A DNA stretch of 64,000 nt from Microbulbifer sp. Q7 (GTDB taxonomy: Bacteria > Pseudomonadota > Gammaproteobacteria > Pseudomonadales > Cellvibrionaceae), in contig NZ_LROY01000002.1 in assembly GCF_001639145.1 (NCBI RefSeq), positions 1,830,501-1,894,500 on the forward strand, written 5' to 3'. Of the stretch, positions 49,918 to 58,670 are shown piece by piece. The position numbers and the translations under genes were made by a program. Each line of letters opens with the position of its first letter. Position 1 is the stretch's first letter. The notes below the pieces were generated by a model. That model had not been told where the DNA came from, made no database searches, and saw only the letters and a list, made by a program, of their open reading frames with translations.

Positions 49918-51057
49918 TCAGCTACCGGTACCCCGAGCCAGCTCAAAGCCGATTCCCAGGGTCTGTACCGATTCATCGTAGTCGATCAGGCTCTCACCGT
50001 AGCCATTGAAGTACTTCACATAGCCGCGTACCCGGTTCCCCACCGGGAAGCTCCAGCGCAACTCTCCGGCGCCCTTGTTATCCGAGCGCAGGTTGTTGCG
50101 CACCAGGATCGAAACATTGTGGCCATTGCGCTCTACGCCGCCCACAAATTCAAAGTGCCCCAGGTAAAACTCCAGATCGGGGTTGTCATCCTCCTCCGCC
50201 GATTCCGGGATGCGGTACCAGGGCTTGATGGCGAAATAGACGCCGTCCCGCTCGAACGCGAAATTGGCGTAGATACGGTTCCAGCTGCGGGAAAGTGGCT
50301 CACTGCGACCATTGGACTGGTGGTTAAACGCGATCTGGTTGGCGACGTTCTGAAAGCCGAAGATAGTCCAGTCGTTGAGCCAGGTCATGATCAACTCAGG
50401 CTCGTGATTGGTCTCGCGAAACGGCGAAGACTCATCCGAGTTATACGCCTGCCAGAAAGAGCGGTTGGTGTAGGCGAAACTCATGAACGAGGCATTGCCC
50501 AGAAACCCGCGCCACACCGGCACCTGCACCGACAGCTGGAACTGCATCTCAACGCTGTCCAGGTCGACATCGCGTTCCGGAGCGTAATCTTCCAGACCGC
50601 CCTTGTTAGGTTTGGGGTTATAGGTCAGCGGCAGCAGGTAGTTGGTTTTGTGGGAGGCCAGGGTAAACGGGTTTTCGGCGGCATCGCGAATTGCCTGGGC
50701 CCGCCGGCTCACCAGCACGCCCCCCTCGGCACCGGGTTCCACCTCGGGCACCGAGGCAAACAATGGCGTCTCTTCCACCTGTCGGCCGTCGCGCATGACC
50801 GCCAGCCGACAGCGGATGCGCATTTCTTCCAGGGTGATGTTGGCCGGAGCCGTCAGCAACTGCTCGCGCAGGCAGTTCTGTTGACGTCGTTCCGCACTTT
50901 GCAGGGAGTCGTCGGTCTGCAGCAGCTCGATCTCCTCGTAGGCGGAAACCGGCGGTTCCTCATCCTCCGCGGCCACCCCCACCGCACACAGTATGGACGC
51001 CGCTGCCAACAAGCCAACAGTGATTGAGTGCAGAAAAAAACGGCGGGGGAATAGCAA
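49918..51057 (-). CDS. pldA: Outer-membrane phospholipase A
   Basis: 379 residues. The signal peptide (ITVGLLAAASILCAVGVAAE) precedes a 90-residue N-terminal extension not found in E. coli PldA (289 aa). The barrel then starts at KTNYLLPLTYNP; NHQSNGRSEPLSRSWNRIY carries the catalytic His and Ser, with the Asn downstream. TTG start at 51057 with an AGGAG box 8 nt upstream; no nearby ATG fits the signal peptide. The Shine-Dalgarno lies inside a 15-bp hairpin (51057-51093), suggesting translational control of this potentially lytic enzyme. Confidence 0.9.
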   Translation of the reverse strand: MLFPRRFFLHSITVGLLAAASILCAVGVAAEDEEPPVSAYEEIELLQTDDSLQSAERRQQNCLREQLLTAPANITLEEMRIRCRLAVMRDGRQVEETPLFASVPEVEPGAEGGVLVSRRAQAIRDAAENPFTLASHKTNYLLPLTYNPKPNKGGLEDYAPERDVDLDSVEMQFQLSVQVPVWRGFLGNASFMSFAYTNRSFWQAYNSDESSPFRETNHEPELIMTWLNDWTIFGFQNVANQIAFNHQSNGRSEPLSRSWNRIYANFAFERDGVYFAIKPWYRIPESAEEDDNPDLEFYLGHFEFVGGVERNGHNVSILVRNNLRSDNKGAGELRWSFPVGNRVRGYVKYFNGYGESLIDYDESVQTLGIGFELARGTGS

Positions 51058-51093
51058 AACTGGCGCTCCTGAGTGAATTCAGGGCGCCAGTTT
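51057..51093 (-). promoter_or_regulatory. Hairpin covering the pldA ribosome-binding site
   Basis: AAACTGGCGC (51057-51066) pairs with GCGCCAGTTT (51084-51093), and CCTGA (51068-51072) with TCAGG (51079-51083), giving 15 bp with a single bulge. On the minus strand the SD AGGAG is within the stem and the TTG start directly abuts it. It could also act as the terminator of the upstream 240-aa gene. Confidence 0.6.
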
Positions 51094-51146
51094 ACATGGT
51101 TTGCACACCGATAACGTGCAGTCGGTCAGGCTATTGGGCAGAGGCC

Positions 51147-51869
51147 CTAGCAGAGCGCGGTAAATTCCGGGGCCATCTCCAGGCCGCGCAGGCGCACCTG
51201 CCACAGGCGCCCGGTGCTGCTGGGCCAGTCGTAGCCCACCAGTAACCCCTTGGGGTCAACATAACAGTGGGTGTCCCGCTCGGCTTCGTCGCCCTGATAG
51301 GAAAATACGGTGATATCCGGACCCAGGTCGTGAACGCCCTGAATATTGGCGTCGCCCGCCATGCGGCCCGCGCGACGGTGGCTCACCCGTGGCGCGAGCA
51401 GCTTGCCGCGCTGGGAAGGGTCAACGATATCCGGTGCAACCACCTCACAACCAAACTCCATATCGCTCAGGCGCAACAGCAGCGGCCCCATGAAGATGCG
51501 CATCAGCGGGAACAGCAGCCGGTTTTGGCCCTCGATCACGCTCTGCTGCAGGCCATTGGGGCCGGTCCATTCCGCCTCGATGGCATCCCCCATACGGGGC
51601 GGCCGCCCGCTCTGGGGCGCGAGACGATAGTGGGCATTCACCTCATCGACCTCGTCTTTCCAGGTAATCTGGCATTCGGTGACCAGCCCCGCGTCCATCA
51701 ACGCGCGCACTTCGATACCGTGCCCCTCCTCACCGACCAGCCGCCGGCTTACCAGCAAACGCCGGCCCTGCGCATCGCTGCCCAGTTGCCAGTCATCCTG
51801 CACCGGCATGGCTCTGCCATCGCAGCTGTATTCGTAGCGGCCCTGGGCCAGGTTAGTAGTCAATCGCAT
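51147..51869 (-). CDS. Conserved hypothetical protein, 240 aa
   Basis: From the ATG at 51869 (MRLTTNLAQGRYEYSCDGRA) the protein is soluble with no signal peptide, and mostly beta-rich: WTGPNGLQQSVIEGQNRLLF, then DTHCYVDPKGLLVGYDWPSS. The open frame continues upstream for about 98 codons but that part has no coding character. I do not recognise the family. The final residues RGLEMAPEFTALC end in Cys. It precedes pldA with only the hairpin between them. Confidence 0.6.
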   Translation of the reverse strand: MRLTTNLAQGRYEYSCDGRAMPVQDDWQLGSDAQGRRLLVSRRLVGEEGHGIEVRALMDAGLVTECQITWKDEVDEVNAHYRLAPQSGRPPRMGDAIEAEWTGPNGLQQSVIEGQNRLLFPLMRIFMGPLLLRLSDMEFGCEVVAPDIVDPSQRGKLLAPRVSHRRAGRMAGDANIQGVHDLGPDITVFSYQGDEAERDTHCYVDPKGLLVGYDWPSSTGRLWQVRLRGLEMAPEFTALC

Positions 51870-52180
51870 AAGATTGTCGTCCGTGATTTCTCTTGATGCT
51901 GAGGGGGATTCTACTGATGCAAACGCACAAAATTGATGCATAGTTAACGCGCTCTTGCCTGCAAAAAGTATTGCACAAGGAGTCAAGTTTGCTGCGGATT
52001 TGTGACGTTTAGTGGAAATTTTTATGTGGCCCTCACACCCTGACAACGCGGAAAGCCGAAGCGAAAATCGGGATGCTTTCCCGCGGTAATAACCTAAAAA
52101 TTGTTTAATGCACGTGAGTAACCACTTTGGGGCATAATCAGCGGGTTTATTCCATCGCATCAAGTAAGGAGAAGGCCATC
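51870..52180. other. Divergent intergenic region (311 nt)
   Basis: AT-richer DNA between the 240-aa gene and the short NfeD gene. A CATAAT at about 52133 could be a -10 for the NfeD-QmcA operon, but no good -35 is placed upstream. Confidence 0.35.
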
Positions 52181-52642
52181 ATGCTCGAATGGCTCAATGC
52201 GCATATTGCTTACTGGCACTGGCTGGTACTGGGGCTGTTACTGGTCACTGCGGAGATTTTCGTTTCCGGTTTTATTCTGTTCTGGTTTGGCCTCGCCGCG
52301 CTGTTTATGGGTGTGCTGCTACTAGCGGTGGGCATGCCCATCACCGCACAGCTGCTGCTGTGGGCGGGGATGTCGGTTGCCCTGGTGTTCCTGTGGCTCA
52401 AGTTCATCAAACCCAACTGGAAAGACCGCACCACCTCCGGCATGGCCATGGAAGCGCTCACCGGCCAGGTGGGTTCTGTCATCGACTCCAATATTGGCAA
52501 GCCCCGCGGGCGGCTGCGCTTTCCCGCCCCGATTCTCGGCGAAGACGAGTGGCAGTTCATGAGCAACAGCGAAATTGCCATTGGCGAGCGCGTCAAGGTC
52601 ATCAATATTTCAGGCAACACGCTGGTGGTCAGCCCAAGCTGA
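52181..52642 (+). CDS. Short NfeD family membrane protein (YbbJ type)
   Basis: 153 residues from the ATG at 52181, after an AAGGAG box. Three or four hydrophobic helices (about 8-80) are followed by the soluble OB-fold NfeD domain (about 90-153; GQVGSVIDSNIGKPRGRLRF). It lacks the ClpP-type protease domain seen in the other NfeD (13589-15043). In E. coli the YbbJ/QmcA pair has the same arrangement; the SPFH gene begins 51 nt downstream. It probably helps assemble or stabilise the SPFH complex. Confidence 0.9.
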   Translation: MLEWLNAHIAYWHWLVLGLLLVTAEIFVSGFILFWFGLAALFMGVLLLAVGMPITAQLLLWAGMSVALVFLWLKFIKPNWKDRTTSGMAMEALTGQVGSVIDSNIGKPRGRLRFPAPILGEDEWQFMSNSEIAIGERVKVINISGNTLVVSPS

Positions 52643-52693
52643 CCAGCACAACAACAAAAAACGATCCAATTCCGACATTAACAAGGGGAAAGC

Positions 52694-53539
52694 ATGGAAG
52701 GATTATCCGTAGTACTGGCACTGGTGGTGCTGGTTGTCATCACCATTGGCATGGGTGTGCGTATCGTACCGCAGGGCTCCAAACACATTGTGCAGCGACT
52801 GGGTAAATACCACGGCACGCTGAACCCAGGCATGAATGTAATTATTCCCTACGTGGACCAGGTGCCCTACAAGGTAACCACCAAGGATATCGTGCTCGAT
52901 ATCCCGTCGCAGGAAGTAATCACCCAGGACAATGCCACCATCATTGCCAACGCGGTGGCCTACATCAATATCGTATCGCCGGAGAAAGCGGTGTACGGGG
53001 TGGAAGACTACGAAATTGCCATCCAGAACCTAGTGCAGACCGCGCTGCGTTCCATCGTGGGTGAAATGTCCCTGGACGCCGCGCTGTCCTCCCGCGACCT
53101 GATCAAGGCGAAGCTGAAAGAAGCGATTTCCGACGATATCGCCGACTGGGGCATCAACCTGAAAACCGTTGAGATCCAGGACATCAATCCGTCGGTCACC
53201 ATGCAGAAGGCGATGGAAGAACAGGCCGCCGCAGAACGCCAGCGCCGCGCCACCGTAACCCGCGCCGAAGGTGAAAAGCAGGCTGCCATTCTGGAAGCCG
53301 ACGGCCGACTGGAAGCCTCCAAGCGCGATGCCAAGGCCCAGGTAGTACTGGCAGACGCCAGCCGTGAAGCCATCGAACGAGTGACCCACGCGATTGGCGA
53401 TAAAGAAATGCCGGTGATGTACCTGCTGGGTGAGCGTTACATCCACGCCCTGGAAGAGCTCTCGACCTCGGCCAACGCCAAGAATGTCATCTTCCCGGCG
53501 GATCTGCCCAATGCAGTGAAGGGATTGCTGAGCCGCTGA
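52694..53539 (+). CDS. qmcA: QmcA-like SPFH/Band 7 protein
   Basis: 281 residues with an N-terminal membrane helix (about 4-22), the SPFH domain (IVPQGSKHIVQRLGKYHGTL..) and a long Ala/Glu/Arg-rich helical region (EEQAAAERQRRATVTRAEGE, about 175-195). The sequence is closer to paraslipin/QmcA than to the slipin at 12807. SPFH proteins of this group form ring- or cage-like membrane microdomain assemblies and in E. coli associate with FtsH/HflKC-type quality control. GGGGAA box just upstream of the ATG. Confidence 0.9.
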   Translation: MEGLSVVLALVVLVVITIGMGVRIVPQGSKHIVQRLGKYHGTLNPGMNVIIPYVDQVPYKVTTKDIVLDIPSQEVITQDNATIIANAVAYINIVSPEKAVYGVEDYEIAIQNLVQTALRSIVGEMSLDAALSSRDLIKAKLKEAISDDIADWGINLKTVEIQDINPSVTMQKAMEEQAAAERQRRATVTRAEGEKQAAILEADGRLEASKRDAKAQVVLADASREAIERVTHAIGDKEMPVMYLLGERYIHALEELSTSANAKNVIFPADLPNAVKGLLSR

Positions 53540-53570
53540 TCAGCCGCTCTAGCATTGGCCGCGCTACCGG

Positions 53571-54083
53571 TTACAGGTAGCGCTGCCAGAACTCTGCCTT
53601 GCCGTATTCCTCATCTAGCGCGTAGGGCTTGAAGCCGCACTTGCGATAAGCGGCCCGCGCAGGGTGATTCTTCTCCAGCACTTCCAGTGTGATTTTGCAG
53701 CAACCGCGTGCCCGCGCCACTTCCGCCACCTGTTCCATCATCCTGGTACACACCCCCAGCCCACGGGCCGCTTCGGTCACCACCACATCGTGAATATTCA
53801 CCAGTGGCTTGCACACGAATGTGGAGAAGCCCATAAAGCAGTTCGACAGGCCGACCGCCTCATCCCCGCGGTAAGCCAGCACCGAGAAAGCGCCGGGAAA
53901 TGCGACCAGACGAGTCAGTAATTCACGGTGGCAGACCTCGGACAGGGGCTCACCGCCACCATAGGGGTCGCGCGCATAGTGATCCATCAACGCCAGCAGA
54001 TCCTTACCGTGTTTCTCATCCCGGTAATCCGCGATCACCACATCCAACTCGGTTGCCAACGGCGCCACCTGAGAAGTATCCAC
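53571..54083 (-). CDS. GNAT family N-acetyltransferase
   Basis: 170 residues. The acetyl-CoA loop is VVTEAARGLGVCTRMMEQVA (about 103-122; R-G-x-G-V), followed by KITLEVLEKNHPARAAYRKC and FKPYAL, the typical C-terminal motif B. Substrate unknown. It is convergent with the SPFH gene and stands alone. Confidence 0.85.
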   Translation of the reverse strand: MDTSQVAPLATELDVVIADYRDEKHGKDLLALMDHYARDPYGGGEPLSEVCHRELLTRLVAFPGAFSVLAYRGDEAVGLSNCFMGFSTFVCKPLVNIHDVVVTEAARGLGVCTRMMEQVAEVARARGCCKITLEVLEKNHPARAAYRKCGFKPYALDEEYGKAEFWQRYL

Positions 54084-54165
54084 CCTGCTTTCTCCCTCTA
54101 TTTTCGCTTTTGTGTTCGGTTCTATCTTTCGTACGCATTTTCTACGGAATAGATTTCCTGGCCAC

Positions 54166-54390
54166 TCAGGTATCCGGTTGCGCGCCTTTTTGCCCGCCTT
54201 TCTGCGTGCCTTTGCGCGATGCTTCTGCCTTGGCGGTCAATTCGCTCTGGATGATAAAGAAGCGACGGTAGTTGCGTACCCGGGCACGTTGCGCCAGCAG
54301 CCAGCGCACTTTCTTGCGCCGACGCGCCACCGTCGCATTGTGCCGGTTGAAGCGGCGCGCGCGGCGAATTGTCGAATTTCTGAGCCCCAT
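54166..54390 (-). CDS. Small, very basic protein (74 aa)
   Basis: Starts MGLRNSTIRRARRFNRHNAT, with runs of Arg/Lys (VARRRKKVRWLLAQRARVR) and a Gly/Lys-rich tail. An AGGGG lies about 9 nt upstream of the ATG. The composition suggests nucleic-acid or ribosome binding. The frame could also be spurious; no homologue is recalled. If real, it may be transcribed upstream of the GNAT gene's region on the same strand. Confidence 0.4.
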   Translation of the reverse strand: MGLRNSTIRRARRFNRHNATVARRRKKVRWLLAQRARVRNYRRFFIIQSELTAKAEASRKGTQKGGQKGAQPDT

Positions 54391-54603
54391 AAGGCTAACC
54401 CCTGTATGGTCCGTGTGTGGTCCCGCATATGATGAAAGTACCCGGGTGAACTGTGCCAAAAACACGCCGCCGCAGAGTATCAGAACACCCGGCAGAATGC
54501 AGTTCGGCCGCCGCCCAGACACCGGCGCACGCAGCCTCACATTGGCGCGCTCCGGTAAAAGCGCTATCCTGCCCGGTTCGTGCATACCGCCGGAAGAATT
54601 GCC

Positions 54604-55260
54604 TTGTCAAAGCTGAACGACCTGATCGAAAAAAACCGCGCCTGGTCGGAATCCACCCGACGGGAGAAGCCGGACTTTTTCCTCAAGCTCTCTGAACAGC
54701 AGCTTCCCAATTATTTGTGGATTGGTTGTGCGGATAGCCGGGTACCGGCCAACCAGATTGTGGACCTGCTGCCCGGCGAGCTGTTTGTGCACCGGAATGT
54801 GGCCAATGTCGTTGTACCTTCCGATCTCAACTGTCTATCTGTCGTCCAATACGCAGTGGAAGTACTCAAGGTGAAACACATTATGGTGGTTGGCCACTAT
54901 GGCTGCGGCGGAGTAAAGGCCGCACTGGAGAACCAGCGCCTCGGCCTGATTGAGAGCTGGCTGCGCCATATCAAGGATGTGCGCGACAAGCACCACACCC
55001 TGATCGAACTCTTCCGCGAAGAGGACCGCGTGGATCTCCTGTGCGAGCTTAATGTGCTGGAGCAGGTCATCCACGTATGCCAGACCACCCCGGTGCGCGA
55101 TGCCTGGGAGAGCGGCCAGGAGCTGTCGGTGCATGGCTGGGTATACGGATTGTCCAACGGGCTCATCAAGGATCTGCAAGTCACGGTGGACGACACCACC
55201 CAGATCAGCGAGGCCTACCACCGCGCGCTCACCACCATCGCCCAGCGCAACAAGGGCTGA
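54604..55260 (+). CDS. can: Beta-class carbonic anhydrase
   Basis: 218 residues (E. coli Can 220). WIGCADSRVPANQIV holds the zinc Cys and the Asp-Arg dyad, VVGHYGCGGVKAAL the zinc His and second Cys. Interconverts CO2 and bicarbonate in the cytoplasm. TTG at 54604 with GGAAG about 8 nt upstream is the best start (MSKLNDLIEKN aligns with relatives); a GTG at 54580 would add eight residues. Confidence 0.94.
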   Translation: MSKLNDLIEKNRAWSESTRREKPDFFLKLSEQQLPNYLWIGCADSRVPANQIVDLLPGELFVHRNVANVVVPSDLNCLSVVQYAVEVLKVKHIMVVGHYGCGGVKAALENQRLGLIESWLRHIKDVRDKHHTLIELFREEDRVDLLCELNVLEQVIHVCQTTPVRDAWESGQELSVHGWVYGLSNGLIKDLQVTVDDTTQISEAYHRALTTIAQRNKG

Positions 55261-55290
55261 GGCGCTTATCGTGAGGCACGTATCGGTGAC

Positions 55291-55325
55291 CCAGGTGATC
55301 GGTGGCGCAGGTGATCGGTGGCCCA
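55291..55325. repeat. Short direct repeats between can and the rubredoxin fusion gene
   Basis: The unit CAGGTGATCGGTGGC appears twice in tandem (near 55292 and 55308), with partial copies flanking. In a 154-nt gap; no function evident. Confidence 0.4.
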
Positions 55326-55414
55326 GATGTCTGGCTACCCAGATTTCAATAGATTATTGCTTCAACCACTTACAGTAACAAAGAACCAGAAACCAGTAGT
55401 ATTCAGGGGTCTTC

Positions 55415-57073
55415 ATGTCCGATTTTCGTATTTGGGAATGCCAGATTTGTGGCTGGATTTATGACGAAGCCAAGGGCTCGCCGGACGACGGCATTCCACC
55501 CGGTACCCGCTGGGAAGACATCCCCGACGACTGGGCCTGCCCGGAGTGCGGCGCCACCAAAGACGAGTTTGTAATGCTCGCGGTGGTTCCCGACAAAACC
55601 GCAAAAGCCGCACAGCCCCAGGGCGCGGCAGCGGCGGGCAGCACCCCGGCACCGGCGCAAGCCACCAGCGCACAGACCACCGGCAACCGCATCTGGGAAT
55701 GCATGGTTTGCGGCTGGATCTACGACGAAGCGCGCGGCGCGCCGGAAGAAGGCATCGCCCCCGGCACCCGCTGGGAAGACATCCCCGACGACTGGACCTG
55801 CCCCGAATGCGGCGTCGGCAAAGAAGATTTCGACATGGTGCTGGTGAGCCAGCCGCCCGCTGACGCACCGCAGCCCAGCGCCCCGGCGCCCACCGCCCTC
55901 GACGACACGGATCCGCTGGTCATCATCGGCACCGGCCTGGCCGGCTATCACCTGGCCAAGGAATTTCGCAAGCTCGACCAGCGCACGCCGCTGGTTTTGA
56001 TCAGCGGTGACGACGGTACCTTCTATTCCAAGCCGCTACTGTCTGCCTCCCTCGCCCACGGCAAAACCCCGCAACAGCTGGCTACCGCCAGCGCCGAAGC
56101 CATGGCCAAAGAACTGCGTGCAGAAATTCTGGTGCACACCCATGTCACCGATGTAGACCGGCAGGCACAGGCACTCACGCTCGTTTCTGACAGCGGCGGC
56201 ATCCGTGCCGAACTGCACTACAGCCGCCTGGTATTCGCCACTGGCGCACACTGCGCGCCGCTGCCAGCCATCGAGGGCGATGGCCTTGCCCGCCTGTTCC
56301 GGGTCAACAGCCTCGCCGATTACCACCGCTTCCGCACCGCGCTCACCAACCGCAAGCGCGTACTGCTGATTGGCGCCGGGCTGATCGGCTGTGAGTTTGC
56401 CAATGACCTGGTTCAGGCCGGTTATCAGGTCGAGGTTGTGGACCTGCAGCCCTGGCCGCTGGCGAATATGCTGCCGGAAGCGGCGGGGCGCGATATTCAG
56501 CAGGCGCTGGCCCAGGCCGGTGTGAATTTTCACCTGGGCACCAGCGTATCCCGCATCGAGCGCACGTCCGCAGGTATCCGCGCACAGCTCGCCAGCGGCG
56601 ACACCATCGAAGCCGATATCGCGCTGGCGGCACTGGGCCTGCTTCCGAATACCAGCCTTGCGGAGGCCGCCGGTGTTGCCACCAACCGCGGCATCGTCAC
56701 CGACCGGCAGCTGCGCACCAGCGACGCCAGCATCTACGCCCTCGGTGACTGCGCGGAAGTGGACGGGCACAGCCTGTATTACGTCGCCCCGCTCACCCAG
56801 GGCGCCCGCGCACTCGCCCAGACCCTCGCCGGCACACCGACGCCGGTGCAGTACGGCTGTATGCCGGTGGCGGTGAAAACCACCCTGAGGCCCACCGTGG
56901 TCTGCTCACCGCAACCGGGCAGCGAGGGCGAATGGCAGGTCACTGCAACCTCAGACGGCGTAAAGTCCGAGTTCCTCGACGGTGCCGGCAAGCTATTGGG
57001 CTTTGCCCTGACCGGCAGCGCCATCGCCGAACGGGACGCACTCAGCCAGCGCTGCGCACCACGGATGCCCTGA
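55415..57073 (+). CDS. Double rubredoxin fused to rubredoxin reductase
   Basis: 552 residues. Two rubredoxin domains occur in tandem (about 5-50 and 92-137), each with CxxCGW and CPECG iron ligands: [25 protein letters not shown], then [14 protein letters not shown] and [11 protein letters not shown]. They are joined by Ala/Pro/Gln-rich linkers. From about residue 165 an FAD/NADH-dependent reductase follows: [16 protein letters not shown] (FAD), [17 protein letters not shown] (NAD) and [13 protein letters not shown]. Normally reductase and rubredoxin are separate. Electrons from NAD(P)H would pass through FAD to both iron sites, for a hydroxylase or oxygen-defence partner not encoded nearby. 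Confidence 0.92.
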   Translation: MSDFRIWECQICGWIYDEAKGSPDDGIPPGTRWEDIPDDWACPECGATKDEFVMLAVVPDKTAKAAQPQGAAAAGSTPAPAQATSAQTTGNRIWECMVCGWIYDEARGAPEEGIAPGTRWEDIPDDWTCPECGVGKEDFDMVLVSQPPADAPQPSAPAPTALDDTDPLVIIGTGLAGYHLAKEFRKLDQRTPLVLISGDDGTFYSKPLLSASLAHGKTPQQLATASAEAMAKELRAEILVHTHVTDVDRQAQALTLVSDSGGIRAELHYSRLVFATGAHCAPLPAIEGDGLARLFRVNSLADYHRFRTALTNRKRVLLIGAGLIGCEFANDLVQAGYQVEVVDLQPWPLANMLPEAAGRDIQQALAQAGVNFHLGTSVSRIERTSAGIRAQLASGDTIEADIALAALGLLPNTSLAEAAGVATNRGIVTDRQLRTSDASIYALGDCAEVDGHSLYYVAPLTQGARALAQTLAGTPTPVQYGCMPVAVKTTLRPTVVCSPQPGSEGEWQVTATSDGVKSEFLDGAGKLLGFALTGSAIAERDALSQRCAPRMP

Positions 57074-57093
57074 TCCAAAGAAAATCACGCAGA

Positions 57094-57121
57094 GCGGCCA
57101 TTTTTCCCGTAAAATGGCCGC
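57094..57121. terminator. Stem-loop after the rubredoxin fusion gene
   Basis: GCGGCCATTTT / AAAATGGCCGC, 11 bp with a 6-nt loop, about 20 nt past the stop. No U-tract beyond the stem on the plus strand, so it may be a partial terminator. Confidence 0.5.
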
Positions 57122-57154
57122 CAGCACAAAAATTGAACAGATTTTGAACGAAGT

Positions 57155-57682
57155 ATGACGGTAACCAGCAACCCAGCAGCCCCCATCGAAACCCCTCAGT
57201 CACCGGAGGAGCGCAGCCGCGCCCTGCGCGACACCCTGGGGCACTTCGCCACCGGCATCACCGTGGTAACCACCCTGGATGCCGGCGGCCAGCCCGTGGG
57301 CATGACCGTCAACAGCTTTAACTCCGTCTCCCTGGACCCGGCGCTGATCCTGTGGAGCATCGACCGCGGTTCCCTCGGCTACGCGGCCTTCACCGAGTGC
57401 GAGCGCTTTGCGGTACACGTACTGAAAGGCGACCAGCAGCACGTATCCAACCTGTTTGCCGGCCGCGGCGCCGACAAGTTCGGCCAGGTCAAATGGCACC
57501 AGGGCCCGCAAAATATCCCGCAGTTGGACGACTGCGCCGCACTGTTCCACTGCCGCCGCGCGCAGAATATTGACGGCGGCGACCACACTATCCTGCTGGG
57601 CGAAGTGCTGGAATTCACGGCCGGCGGTGGCGAACCCCTGGTGTTCCACCGCGGCCGCTATCGCGCCCTCGCCGGGGAATAA
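57155..57682 (+). CDS. Flavin reductase family protein (FMN-binding split barrel)
   Basis: 175 residues. LGHFATGITVVTTLDAGGQP and GMTVNSFNSVSLDPALILWS are the conserved flavin-reductase segments; HTILLGEVLEF near the C-terminus closes the barrel. Enzymes of this type reduce FMN/FAD for two-component monooxygenases. It follows the rubredoxin-reductase fusion, so the neighbourhood is rich in flavin-electron-transfer proteins, though no monooxygenase is seen. Confidence 0.88.
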   Translation: MTVTSNPAAPIETPQSPEERSRALRDTLGHFATGITVVTTLDAGGQPVGMTVNSFNSVSLDPALILWSIDRGSLGYAAFTECERFAVHVLKGDQQHVSNLFAGRGADKFGQVKWHQGPQNIPQLDDCAALFHCRRAQNIDGGDHTILLGEVLEFTAGGGEPLVFHRGRYRALAGE

Positions 57683-57797
57683 AAACCCCCGTTATAAAGA
57701 AGCCCGCTACCCGCACCAAACGGTCTAAAAATTCCGGCGGAATCTGCCTCCTTGCATTGTGGCGCTGTCACCTCGTGGTCATACTTTTGGTACACCC

Positions 57798-57860
57798 TAG
57801 TGCACTGTTTCGTGCTTAACGGCACTTTCAGCGGGCCGCTAATAACGAAACAGCGCACTA
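57798..57860. repeat. Inverted repeat just upstream of the glycerophosphodiesterase gene
   Basis: TAGTGCACTGTTTCGT (57798-57813) and ACGAAACAGCGCACTA (57845-57860) pair over 16 nt with one G-T pair and a 31-nt spacer. The right arm ends 7 nt before the GTG at 57868. It may be an operator, a 5'-UTR hairpin or a remnant of a mobile element end. Confidence 0.5.
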
Positions 57861-57867
57861 AGCCACC

Positions 57868-58641
57868 GTGGACGTCGAGATGCATACTTCTGACACCCTC
57901 TTCTGTTTCGCCCACCGCGGTTATCCCAAACGTGCCACGGAAAACACCCTGCAATCGATCACGCACGCCCTCGAATTTGATGTCGACGGCGTAGAGATCG
58001 ATGTATGGAATGTGGGTGGCGAACTGATCGTCAAGCACGACCGCCGCCTCGGCCGTCTGCTGGCCGGGCAGGAACTGCTCACCGAGCTCGCCCCCGCGGC
58101 GCTGCGCCAGATGCTGCTCCCCGGCGGCGAGCGCGTGCCCACCCTGCGAGAAGTGCTGGAGCTGGTGGGCAACAACGCACAGCTCAACATAGAGATGAAA
58201 GGCCCCAACTGCGCGGCACTCGCCGCAAGCGAGCTGGAATCCTATATCCGCGACAACGGCGCCACCTACGAGCAATACCTGCTGTCCTCGTTCGACCACC
58301 GCCAAGTCTACGAATGCCTGAAGCTGATCCCAAGAGTGCGACGCGGCGTACTTATCGACGGCGTCCCCCTGGACCTCGCGGCCTGCGGCGAAGCGCTTGA
58401 AGCCTATTCAATACACCACAGCCTCGACTTCGTATGCCCGGAAATCATCGCCGACGGCCACAAGCGTGGTTTCAAGAGCTACGTCTTCACCGTCAACCAC
58501 CCGCACGACCTGGCACTGGTGGCCGCCATGAACGCCGACGGAGTATTCACCGACGAGCCGCAACTGATCATGGATTACAACGCGGAGAAAACCGGGGAAA
58601 TGCTGGCCCAGCAGATTGAGCCGATGGGGAAGTGTAATTAG
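57868..58641 (+). CDS. Glycerophosphodiester phosphodiesterase
   Basis: 257 residues, GDPD TIM barrel. CFAHRGYPKRATENTLQSI (catalytic His, Arg, Glu), DGVEIDVWNVGGELIVKHDR (Glu-Asp and second His) and LNIEMKGPN are the core motifs. It converts glycerophosphodiesters to glycerol-3-phosphate and an alcohol. No signal peptide, so cytoplasmic. Start GTG at 57868 or ATG at 57880. The last 56 codons recur twice downstream, bounding the two toxin-immunity-like cassettes, so this gene's 3' end marks the array. Confidence 0.92.
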   Translation: MDVEMHTSDTLFCFAHRGYPKRATENTLQSITHALEFDVDGVEIDVWNVGGELIVKHDRRLGRLLAGQELLTELAPAALRQMLLPGGERVPTLREVLELVGNNAQLNIEMKGPNCAALAASELESYIRDNGATYEQYLLSSFDHRQVYECLKLIPRVRRGVLIDGVPLDLAACGEALEAYSIHHSLDFVCPEIIADGHKRGFKSYVFTVNHPHDLALVAAMNADGVFTDEPQLIMDYNAEKTGEMLAQQIEPMGKCN

Positions 58642-58670
58642 GCGGGTTGGAACTAGCGGCAAACCGGCAA

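Noticed and set aside
54472..54616. Arg-rich frames upstream of can
   Set aside because: Several overlapping frames, none with a Shine-Dalgarno or family resemblance.
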